DNA from: Chaenocephalus aceratus
Lineage: Eukaryota; Chordata; Actinopteri; Perciformes; Channichthyidae
Direction: 5' to 3'
Assembly (NCBI GenBank): GCA_023974075.1
Contig: CM043785.1
Coordinates: forward strand, 27,310,025-27,374,024
DNA: 64,000 nt
The translations under genes were made by a program, and so were the position numbers. Numbering within the stretch: position 1 is the stretch's first letter; the number at the start of each line of letters is the position of its first letter. Below are positions 10,351 through 64,000 of this stretch, one piece after another. Under the pieces are notes generated by a model. It did not search any database. It had not been told where the DNA came from and saw nothing but the letters and a program-made list of their open reading frames with translations.

Positions 10351-10629
10351 CCCCCTCCCCTCGGCCCACCCTATGGTCTCTCCCCTCATGTCCTGTTCGC
10401 AAAAACAGAGAGGCGAAGTTCTTCGGCTGTAGGTGTCTGAACCCGGCATACAAACTTCATTCGTTTCTTGATTGGAGCACCCAACGGATGGTTGTAAGTT
10501 GTTACCGGTGTCTCGCTGATTAAATTCATATCAAGACGTCTCTTGGCCATTTTCTCTCGACTTGAGAAATATTTAAGAGTGACGCTGGCTTTTTATTTAG
10601 ACAGTGGGAGATGGGGTGAGGGGCGGGGA

Positions 10630-10684
<55 letters not shown>

Positions 10685-10741
10685 CCTCCTCCACCATATG
10701 TTTTCTCCCCTCCTGTCCTGTTTGCAAAAATAGAGAGGTTT
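10148..10741 (+). repeat. Tandemly duplicated ~300-bp unit with (GT)n core
   Basis: Copy 1 (about 10152-10467) and copy 2 (about 10468-10741) share GGAGCACCCAACGG, then GTCTCGCTGATTAAA, then ATATCAAGACGTCTC. After that comes GAGATGGGGTGAGGGG, a (GT)n tract (10294-10349 and 10631-10680) and CCCCCTCC. Sequence following copy 2 (ATGCTTTACTTT, near 10758) repeats sequence before copy 1 (near 10137), so the duplicated block abuts the end of the right arm. No coding region is seen. Confidence 0.75.
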
Positions 10742-13200
10742 AAATATACATTTTTTTAGATGCTTTACTTTAGATTAATTTCATGTTATTTGCAAGTTAC
10801 ATTCAATACTATATACAGGATTAACCACACAGGAAGTGGTCAGGAGGCGGGATATATATCCTATGTATATTAATTGATTGAAAACAACTGCATTTAATTT
10901 TTCTCATTTTTTTAATTTTAATTTAATTTTAATTTTATTTTGTAAACCGGAAGCGGTGGCTGTACATCCGGTCGAACGATTCGGGACTTCCGGTCGAACA
11001 AGACGGGACTTCCGGTTTTCAAAATAAAATAAAAAGGCGGGACTTCCGGTTTTCAAAATAAAAAGGCGGGACTTCCGGTCAAAAAGGGGCGGGGCGACCT
11101 GTCACTTTCTCTGCATACTAATGAGATTGATACCGCATTTGTATCACTACTCACAGACAAAGCTTTGCTAAGAAAAATGCTTCACTAGATAAATCGTTGT
11201 ATTGCAATAAGAGCTACAGAAAAGACTGCAAGTGGTGAGAGAAGTATTCACTTTGTTATTTAATTGTTCTCACTAATACCACAGTATTGCTACTCTGTTA
11301 AAAGGTGATACACTCCAAAACCAAGTATTAGCAACAACATGTGATTGAAGTATCCAGAATACATGTCACATTTCAGAATACTGTATTTGATATTATTATC
11401 ATTAATGCATACCTCACTTTAATAGGGCCGCTATTAATTAAGTTAATTTATTTTTGACATACTGCTGGGTAGCTTGTGGTAATCTTAACTTAATCTATTA
11501 TTCATCAATGAATGTGTCCCCCCTTATATAAAAAATTACATTTTTGATAAGGTTCCCCCCTATATAAAATGTAAATGTTTGTACATAATAATTGTTGTGT
11601 TGTTTCCAAGGAAGAGGTAGTCACCCTAGAATCTACAATATAGGCATTTATTTCCCCACTTTGTTTGTCTTTGCTTGTGTTCTAAATTGTTGTTCAGTGT
11701 TGAAACATTCATTAGCTAACAATGACCAAATTACAATTTGAAATAGAAGACCTTTAATGTTCTATTAATATAAAGTGAGGTCCAGTTACCAGTTACTCTA
11801 TGAAACAACTGGTAGTTATGAGTCCTTTTTACTCAAGCACATTTTGAAGCCCATACTTTTTTACTTTTACTTCAGTAAAGAAGTGTAGTCAGTACTTCTA
11901 CCAGAGTATTTTTAAACATGAGTATCCGTACTTCTACTTAAGTAAAGGATGTGTGTACTTTTGCCATCTCTGCTTCAATAGAAGTTTCTTAAAAGTATAG
12001 TAATGTTATTGTAATTGAAGGCACGTCGAGGCAATGCTCACAATAAACAACTTGAAAATCATTGATTTGCTTTTAGGGGAATACAATCTTCTATGCGGCG
12101 ACGTGTTTGTTTTGCATTTTCCTCAAGAACCATTTATTCCTTTGGCTTCTACATCACAGTCTGAAGCAGGCTGTGACGTGGTCTCCATGGGAGTACAACA
12201 CTTTTTGCAGCCTCGCCATGACTACTTAAGATACCTCCTGGATTTTACTTCCTGCCAGGTTCCTACAAATCAGCTGGAAACAATATGCCTTATATCCTTA
12301 GGTCCAAGGCAGACGTTTACTGGTAGCTCTGATCACGGAGTTTTATGATTACCATCATATTTCATTCACTTTTCAAACTTATTTTATCCTTAACATGATC
12401 TACATCTATAATGGATCAAATGTCACAATTTATTGTTAAAATATATTGTTCCAATTTCCATTATAAGCATCTCATTTTGTATAACCGAAATGTATTTAGA
12501 GACACAAACCACCTTTTTCACAGCTGCTGCAATGCAAATGCCCCCTTAGTGGAAATAAGTTGACAATTTCATAAGAAAACATAAGTCATTTTTTATTTAT
12601 TTTCCTTACAGCAGTTAGCAATATTTTAACTATAGCAAGCCAAAAATAAATACAAATTTAAATTATTTCAACAATGTGTTTCATTTAACAGAGCAACAGT
12701 AGCATTTCACGTTAATAGTGCACAGAATCCAATCCCAAGGCATGGCTTCCCGTCTGAACCCGTCCCCTTATGAAGGGTTTAAAATGTTGTCAATTCTATA
12801 TTTTGCTTATCCATTTCATAGTTTGTCCATAACGATGAAAAACAGACAGAGGGGAAGCCATTGTAGTGTCACTGTCCTCCAGCAGGAGCAGTTAGGAGAC
12901 GATGTTTAACATGCGATCAGAAACAGTGAGACATGAGGAAAATACAAGCAAAGTGCATAACTATTCAAAACAATAATAACATAACCCCAAAAAGCTACCA
13001 TCGGCAGGCTATTTAGAAAAACCTCACATTTAAATTGTTCATGTACAAAGAAAAAAAGTGTCATTTATTTCCAAAAAGGGTGATGTGACAATTGTAAGTC
13101 ACGTTTATTTTCCCTGACGGATGTGAAAGCAATAGGCAACTGAGGCGACAATGTCCTCTGTTATCCTGTTCTATGAGAGTCCAGCTGCCCCATCACCAAT
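10742..13200. other. Intergenic DNA between palindrome and kdm4c
   Basis: Apart from the motif cluster at 10944-11098, this stretch is AT-rich with no gene I can support. At about 11815-11980 it has a fish-type repeat rich in ACTTAAGTAAAG and ACTTCTAC words, probably a MITE fragment. Several TTTATT motifs (AATAAA on the minus strand) near 12593, 13068 and 13105 are candidate poly(A) sites for kdm4c. Confidence 0.5.
10944..11098 (+). promoter_or_regulatory. Cluster of ETS-type (ACTTCCGG) and GC-box motifs
   Basis: GGGACTTCCGG occurs four times in about 100 bp (near 10983, 11005, 11039 and 11068), with CCGGAAGC at 10947 and CATCCGG at 10975. GGCGGG and GGGGCGGGGCG boxes are interleaved, and AAAATAAAA stretches separate the last copies. 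This is a promoter-like or enhancer-like array. No gene start is recognised next to it, and its direction is unknown. Confidence 0.55.
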
Positions 13201-13844
13201 CACTGACGTATAATGTACAAGCAAGTTATCATCCATCTCACACAAATCTCCCATAACGTTGTTTCCTCTGTTCCTCTAGTTGTTTGGGCATTTAGTTGAG
13301 ATGAAAGTCCAAAATACCAACACGCAAGCATCCACACACGCAAGCATCCACACACACACACACACACGCAAGCATCCACACACACACGCAAGCATCCACA
13401 CACACACACACGCAAGCATCCACACACGCAAGAATCCACACACACACACACACGCAAGCATCCACACACACACACACACACACACGCAAGCATCCACACA
13501 CACACGCAAGCATCCACACACGCAAGAATCCACACACACACACACGCAAGCATCCACACACACACACACGCAAGCATCCACACACGCACGCAAGCATCCA
13601 CACACACACACGCAAGCATCCACACACACACGCAAGCAAGCATCCACACACACACACACACGCAAGCATCCACACACACACACAAGCATCCACACACACA
13701 CACACACGCAAGCATCCACACACACGCAAGCATCCACACACACACACACACACGCATCCACACACACGCAAGCATCCACACACACACACACACACACACA
13801 CGTAATTCAGAGCATTCATTTGTCATCGATCCTTCTCCATGACT
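13200..13844 (-). other. kdm4c: kdm4c 3' UTR region
   Basis: The sequence directly after the kdm4c stop codon. Most of it is the CA-rich minisatellite at 13317-13800, which starts about 45 bp after the stop and would be transcribed. The poly(A) site is not fixed; TTTATT motifs at about 13068 and 13105 on the plus strand are candidates. Confidence 0.45.
13317..13800 (+). repeat. Minisatellite of CGCAAGCATCC(AC)n units
   Basis: More than 25 copies of an 11-12 bp core (CGCAAGCATCCA, some CGCAAGAATCCA) are separated by (CA)2-10 spacers of variable length. The repeat is compound, so all frames stay open and create long spurious Cys/Val or His/Thr reading frames. Confidence 0.95.
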
Positions 13845-40565
<26,721 letters not shown>

Positions 40566-40588
40566 CCTGCTGCCTCACCAGATATAAC

Positions 40589-42073
40589 CTGGAAAAATTA
40601 AATAAAGACACCAATTTAAATGTGCTCAAAGGGTATAATAATAATAATAATTACCAATTTCCAGATGTAAATATAGCCAAAAAGTAATTTGTGTTTGCTT
40701 AATTTGTCAATAAGTTGTTAAGTCGATGGTCATTGTGTTTTTGCATTTAACTGCTCCCAATCAGCTATTTTTCCTTACATTTTTGTGATACCGATTGAAG
40801 ATATAACTCAATTTAAGACTTAGTACACATTGTATAGACCATTACAAAATATGAACCACTTAATGTGATTTACAGGCTGTAATAAATATTAACGTGTGGT
40901 TCAAATGTACAGATGTAAAACTTGACTAGAAGGCAGTGGTTTATGATCACCGCTAGATGGAGGTAGAGATTCAACGAATGTCGATTTGGCCCTATGATCT
41001 TTTCTAACAACCCAATTCAGATGTTTGTCCCATACACCCATCCCACTCCCAACTCTGACTTTATTGTTCATCAGACAAAGGATCACATTGCCCGAGTCAT
41101 GATATTGTGATTTTCAACCATATATTTCTTCATAAAGCTACTTCACTGCAAACCATATTGAAATGGCATTCAGCCCGATTATGTAACAGGCAATTGCAAG
41201 CTTAAACAAGTTTGTGTAATAAATCAGCAACAGTGTTCAGACACTATGTGTTTACAACCTTACTCCTGTTTTAAGTACTAAAACAAACATTTCAAAACAC
41301 GGATAACCTAAATCGTGCTTATTCTGCCTACTATTAATTGAAATCAACACATTAGAACACTGGGATAAATAAATATCCCCCGAGTTGTGGTTTCGCTTTA
41401 AAAACTGGATTTGCGTCTATGGCTTGGCTGAGCTTTGTTGTCTGTCAAGCCAGCTAACTAGCCAACTAGCCTACGTTTTGTTATGATGCAAAGTAACGGC
41501 TGAACAACTAGCACAGCTAGCTTGCTTATATTAAGACGTTACAATAATTTGGCACTCTGATTTGTACGTTGTGAATTGATTCATGGTACCGGACTATAAA
41601 GCACTTGCAGCTAGCAGGTGGAAAATAAATGCATATGTAGCCGTTTAGCTAACCTAGCTAGCACCCCAGCTAACTCCTTAATGCACAAGTGAATGGGGTT
41701 TAAATGCCCCTCGCAAGGTGGCTGCAGAGAGGCCCGTAGCTCCTTCGCTCTGTGACTTTGTGTGATACTGAGGATTTACAATGATCTTTTGTATCGTGTA
41801 TACATTATTGTATCTATCCTGAAAGACCTCTGACAATAGACATGGGAACAATGAGAAACATAGTCCGAGATGTCCACTGGCATGAACGCGTGCCAACTTC
41901 TTAGGCTGGCAACGCTAACGGTTAGCTGTTGATATGTAGCTTAGCTAATTTTGCACTAGAGTCACATAATGCAGCACACCGATTGCTGTCTAACTGGATC
42001 AAAGCTAGCTTACATGCATCGTTTTTCGCTGGTATATCACATGTTGTTTCAATAAAAGCAAAGAGTATTTTAC
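40589..42073. other. kdm4c intron 1
   Basis: The intron between the noncoding first exon and the exon with the start codon. It is AT-rich unique sequence with no repeat or motif I can support. Confidence 0.5.
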
Positions 42074-42139
42074 CTTGATTTAGAAACACAGCGCCGTGTT
42101 GTTATCTCTTCCTTGTCCGTCCAGCTGATTCACATGACA

Positions 42140-42170
<31 letters not shown>

Positions 42171-42190
42171 GCATTGAGATTAAACCATGT
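42074..42190 (-). other. kdm4c: kdm4c noncoding first exon (5' UTR) with CAG repeat
   Basis: A donor AAG|GTAAAA at 42074/42073 on the minus strand matches an acceptor at 40589, which begins the exon carrying the start codon (5' UTR part 40566-40588). The candidate exon contains a (CAG)9-10 run (42141-42169). The upstream limit is a guess. Intron 1 would be 40589-42073 and holds nothing else recognisable. Confidence 0.5.
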
Positions 42191-42514
42191 TGAAGACGGT
42201 CTATACTCCACAAATGCGTGTCAGTATGCTAACGTGATCCACCGAGATGAGAGGCAGACCGTGGTGGGGTGGATTTATCCATGCACTGTGAGATCTGCGA
42301 ATTAGCAGGAGAGTGGAAGAACTGCAGCTCAGCCAATGTTGTGTGAACCTGTTCAACAATGTTGTCTTACAGACTTGGCCATCATTCAAAGGAGTAGTTA
42401 TAAAAGAAAAACATATGGAATTTCTGGTTAAAAATTTGATTTTGTTAAGCAAACACTTTATACTTAAATGCAAATATCTTAAGGTTAAGCCATCACTGGA
42501 TGGAAGAACGAACG

Positions 42515-43005
42515 TAAAGGTCCCCAATTATACTGTTTTTCATAGGTCTCAGATATATACAAAACATGTCTCTGAAGTGTTTGGCTCCAAACAGATCATG
42601 CATTGTAGCATCCCATAATCCCCTCTGTTTCAGCCCTGTTTCAAAAGTGCTGATTCTGTCTTTTACTTTAGATGAAAATAAGGAGCCACTCCCAACGCCC
42701 CCTATTTGGTTAAAAATAACACAATGGTGCTCTCGGAGGAGATGCCGGTGATAAGGTGGGGGGGGGGGGGTTACTTTGGTTGGTTATTGGCTAATGGTTA
42801 CACAAGCCAAAAAATCGTTATGACATCATAAAGTGGCCAAAATCTGATCAGCTCATTTTCAGACAGGTTTTTAATAGAAATGGATCAGGACAAAAAGTGA
42901 GCAAATATTTTTTCCTGAAACTTTCAGAATCTCCTTACACAGAGAGGACACATGTTTATGTATAAAATACATGAAAAGTGGATTTTGCATAATAGGTGAC
43001 CTTTA
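42515..43005. mobile_element. MITE with ~17-bp inverted ends, intergenic
   Basis: The left end TAAAGGTCCCCAATTAT pairs with the right end, which reads TAAAGGTCACCTATTAT on the minus strand. It is 491 bp with no coding capacity. Its right part recurs inverted at 31636-31770. Flanks show no clear target duplication. A G11 run lies near 42760. Confidence 0.7.
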
Positions 43006-44082
43006 AAATATTTGCAGTCTCTTCATTACATAAAGGAAATAAACATCCAGAAATTATTCTCATTATTTGACTTATTCGTGTTACTTGAATAGACCCTTAC
43101 TGTGTTGTTAATAATTGTTTGTTTTGTAATTTTTATTTGTGTAATATGTATTCTGCTTAGTTTGATTTTATATATACTTTATTTGCTTTATTGTTTGATT
43201 TTTGGTATTTGTAATTTGTATTGTTGTGTTCTGTTTGGTTTTATTTTATCTATGCTGTATTTGCACCATTCAATGTTATTGCCTGAAAATAAGTGCCTTA
43301 AAGGTTTGTAAATTACTCGTGATTAATAACGTTTTTTATTTAATAAAGGAAAAACACAGTCAATGTTAGTGGAAATTGCATTGCATCTCCAGCGTTAACT
43401 CTTTTTTTGCACATCAAATGTATTATTTGTCTTGATTTGTTTATGTTATTTTGTGTATACTCTTGTATAAAGATTAATGTTTTGCATTTGTTGATTGAAA
43501 CAGTTTTTTTTTTTTAAAACAACTTTGATTTACTTGTACTTATTAAAGAATAACATTCAGATTACATAACAGACATTAGGCAGGTATTTGGTTACAATAA
43601 TGTGACAAAAGTCCCTCCAGATTTCCAGATTAATTATTAAGCCAGTTGTTATTACTTGGAATCATTGGCGTCACTTTGTTAAAAAAAAGTGGTCGGGACA
43701 ATTTCTCCAGTTTTAACATCAGCATAGCAGAAGACAAAAGATGTCCTTCCCCTTAGTGTTGAACCTCGAGCACCTGCATGAAAAACAAATGCATAGACCT
43801 GTGGACCACCAATGTGTTTTTAAAACAATGAACGCCCAACTATCTCTTGCTGTGATGTGATTTGGAGTGAATTTGTACCTTTATGCACACAACAAGCACA
43901 CGGGAATGGAGGAAAGAACATGAAATAAGTACAAATTAAATAAATGCATAAATACAGAAATAAAAATATACAAGAAAAATTAAATGTGTAAAAAAAAGAA
44001 ATGTGGAAATAAATACAGGAATAAATAAAAAATATAAAAGCTGAGAATAAAACAGAACATAATTGATTGGTTGATTGATTGG

Positions 44083-44133
<51 letters not shown>

Positions 44134-45882
44134 CAATCTTTTTTTAACTATATAGTTAAAGAAAGGCAACAATTGAAATTAAGCTACATGGACTTGAGTG
44201 CTACTAGATGTAATGGTTTTAAAATTGTAGTCACATTATTGGAAATTAGTGTTCTTGTTTATTACATTTCTTTGTGCACGCTATTTTTCAGAACATTTAT
44301 AAGTTATACTTTTCAAAAGTGGTGGGGACAAAATTGGCCATTTTCTTGAAAACAATGTCCTTTTGCCTAAATCTGGGGATCTTTATGTGGAAGCTAATGA
44401 ATGACTAGTCTAGGCTATGACGATAAGAGCCTATATCCGTCCAACTCTAACTTTGCAGAACTCATTGCTGTACGGTAGTGATGGCGAGATGAAGCCTTAT
44501 GAAGCTTTGAAGCTTTCCAGCCAATTGGTTCTCAAAAGGGTTCATCTCATGAGGCTTCATCTGAACCCCCCTGTTGGTCAAAGTCTGTAAAACAGGCAGA
44601 AATCTGAACAGTGTGATTTTTCTGTGAGTTCCCAATGAATAAAGCCTTAGAATAACTCTAAACAATGAACATAAAATCATATTTTCATGTAATACATTTG
44701 TATGAATATTATATATATATATATATATACCTGCCCAGTTATTCAAATTAATATTGAAGTAATCAAATTAGTAATCTGATACTTGATAGCCACGAATACA
44801 AAATACGTAAAAAATGATATCACCTATGATATAGTCAGACACTAACATAATTTGTTCAAAACTAGCTTTAATTGCTCCTTAGAATGTACTTTTCCTCTGT
44901 GGTTTTCTTTGCAACACATTTTTGTATTGTAATGCCACTCGTATGTTGTTGATTTGTGTATTGCAAGGTGACATTGAATGTTTTGAAAGGTGCCCTCAAA
45001 TAAAATGTATTATTGTTATGGTATCTGTGCCTCTCACACTGTTAATGTTCTTTTTTTCCCGACAAGGTTCAACCTGGTGTCAATAGGGAAGATCTGCACG
45101 GTTCTCTACAGCCCATGTTCAGCAGAACAGGTGGTGCCGCTGCCTGGTTTGGAACCCTCACTAACTTTGTCCAGGGTGGTCGTACTCCCACCAAAATCAC
45201 ACTGGTGTTTGCTGTCCCCCTCTAGTTTGTGCACACAACAGCATTTTACTCTGGGCTCATTTTACTTCCTGGCAATGCCAAATCCCTGCTTTTATATGTT
45301 CAAGTCTTTCAACTGCGGGGGACAGGGAAAAAATCATAGGGGTAAACAAATTAAATAAAAATACTAATAATAAAATACAATTTAAATTACAACAACAAAT
45401 AATAATAGATTCAATAATTATAATTCAAATAAAAAAGGTGATATAAATTCGTAAAAAATTATAATGACAATAAAAAAATTACAAGTAAAAATACAATGAA
45501 TAAATAAATCAAATACAAAAATGATATCAATGCATAAACAATGAATAATTAAATAAAAATTTATATTGATAAAATATTAATAATATTTAAATAAATAAGA
45601 ATAAAAATAAGAATAATAAAACAATACAAACAATTATAATAAAAAAAGAAAGAACAAAATGGAATAAATACAAAAAAACAATAATGAAACAAAATAAAAT
45701 ACAATTATATAAATACATTAATTTGTTTTATAATAAAACAAATTAAGATCCACGCTCCGAAGCCTCAGCGCATTACGTAGAATCACTCCTGTAGGGGTGA
45801 TGAAGGAGTGATGAAGGAGTGGCACCACCGAGTGCAGTGACACTAAGTAACCTGCGTGGGGCGCTAATAACTTTCTGCAAAC
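43006..45882. other. Intergenic DNA between the kdm4c MITE and ecpas
   Basis: This is the main part of the head-to-head interval. It contains an (ATTG)n tract (44063-44134), a short TA run (44710-44730) and an imperfect inverted repeat around GATGAAGC at about 44480-44565 that may be a small MITE. AT-rich low-complexity DNA built of AATAAA-like words fills 45345-45745. No gene is seen. The ecpas promoter should lie in the last few hundred bases. I see no clear TATA box there. Confidence 0.5.
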
Positions 45883-63307
<17,425 letters not shown>

Positions 63308-64000
63308 GTATGTTTTTACTCCTGAGATTTTCATAAAGCGTATTGCTGTTTATTTGTATTTGAAAACTAAAACTTGAACCCAGTTTTTCTTCAGGGGTAG
63401 AGGTTCTCTTCTTCTAATCTATCTATACCATTTTTTTGTATTGCATCATATGTCAGGAAGAAACGTAACCTTGGCGTCTGATTCGTGCAAAAGGAATACC
63501 TCAGGAACATTTGCCATGATACTTTAATCCTACATACGCTTAATTTACTTAAAGCTTTACTTTTATGTAGGGTTTTAAAATATATATGAGTGTCTTCTCC
63601 TTACTGAGAACAGTTTAAGTCCGGAGCATCAACCTTAGTTATTAATCAAAACAATAATAACACATACATTAATTAATATGTAAAACAATGGATAAATGTG
63701 TATTTCAGCATGACAAATATGTAGATACTCCTAAATCAATTGATACGTGTAAAACAAAATGTATTATAAGGGAATATTATAGTCCCTATAAACTTTAAAT
63801 CTCACTATAACTCAGGATCGGCTGTAACTCCCTGTAGGAATGTTACAGCACCGTATCAAACTGATTCCATAAAGAGCCCAGAAGGATAACTGTAAATATG
63901 CCTTATTATAGGTTCCCTTTTTAGAAATATCACAGAGATAAAATGCTGTTAGGTCATATAACATTTACCAAGTACAATGTATTACAAATCTGTTTTATAG
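63308..64000. other. ecpas intron 48, incomplete
   Basis: AT-rich unique sequence to the window end. I find no exon matching the missing C-terminal residues of ECM29, so they must lie beyond it. Confidence 0.6.

Noticed and set aside
10148..10741. A pair of LTRs
   Set aside because: The units lie in direct tandem with no internal region, and TG...CA ends and a primer-binding site could not be fixed.
12034..12348. 104-aa plus-strand frame in intergenic DNA
   Set aside because: It shows no recognisable motif, Kozak context or splice partner.
13317..13800. CRISPR-like array of regular repeats
   Set aside because: The spacers are CA runs, not unique sequence, and the genome is a vertebrate.

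Overview
The window reads as nuclear DNA of a ray-finned (teleost) fish. Evidence: compact vertebrate-type exons with GT-AG splice sites, two genes that align exon by exon with human KDM4C and ECPAS (ECM29/KIAA0368), fish-type interspersed repeats (hAT elements with 8-bp target duplications, a CR1/Rex-like LINE, a tRNA-derived SINE, MITEs), and very long (CA)n microsatellites. The species cannot be named from the sequence.

Region 1 (1-11100) is a giant inverted repeat. Two near-identical arms of about 4.22 kb (1-4221 and 5917-10141, minus orientation) flank a 1.7-kb spacer. The spacer holds two intact, tightly spaced ORFs (4121-4684 and 4692-5156, 7 nt apart, followed by AATAAA) that I do not recognise. 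The ORF pair looks virus-like in its compactness. The 5' module of the first ORF (promoter-proximal DNA plus first codons) recurs as diverged copies at 5801-5916 and in the arms, and the inner arm junctions cut through two of these modules. A degenerate 120-180 bp tandem repeat occurs in the spacer and in both arms. Beyond the right arm lie a duplicated ~300-bp unit with (GT)n cores (10148-10741) and a cluster of ETS-type and GC-box motifs (10944-11098). The left arm may extend beyond the window.

Region 2 (about 13.8-42.2 kb, minus strand) is kdm4c, a JmjC histone H3K9/H3K36 demethylase. I place 21 coding exons and one noncoding first exon, giving a predicted 1648-aa protein. The JmjN, JmjC, PHD, extended-PHD and Tudor parts are complete, and the Fe(II) and Zn ligands fall at the human positions. 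The central linker is greatly enlarged by one 2057-bp exon. Its introns carry an old LINE, a 2.5-kb hAT element with a second hAT nested inside it, and several microsatellites immediately after splice donors.

Region 3 (42.2-45.9 kb) is a head-to-head intergenic interval with a MITE, an (ATTG)n repeat and AT-rich low-complexity DNA.

Region 4 (45.9-64 kb, plus strand) is ecpas, the HEAT-repeat adaptor of the 26S proteasome. I place 48 exons coding for about 1790 residues; roughly the last 50 residues lie beyond the window. Introns contain a 640-bp (CA)320 tract, a GC-rich MITE with about 30-bp terminal inverted repeats, a SINE, and a decayed partial duplicate of exon 16 with its splice acceptor.

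The two conserved genes are unrelated in pathway (chromatin demethylation and proteasome quality control). The unexplained part of the window is the palindrome with its small ORFs.
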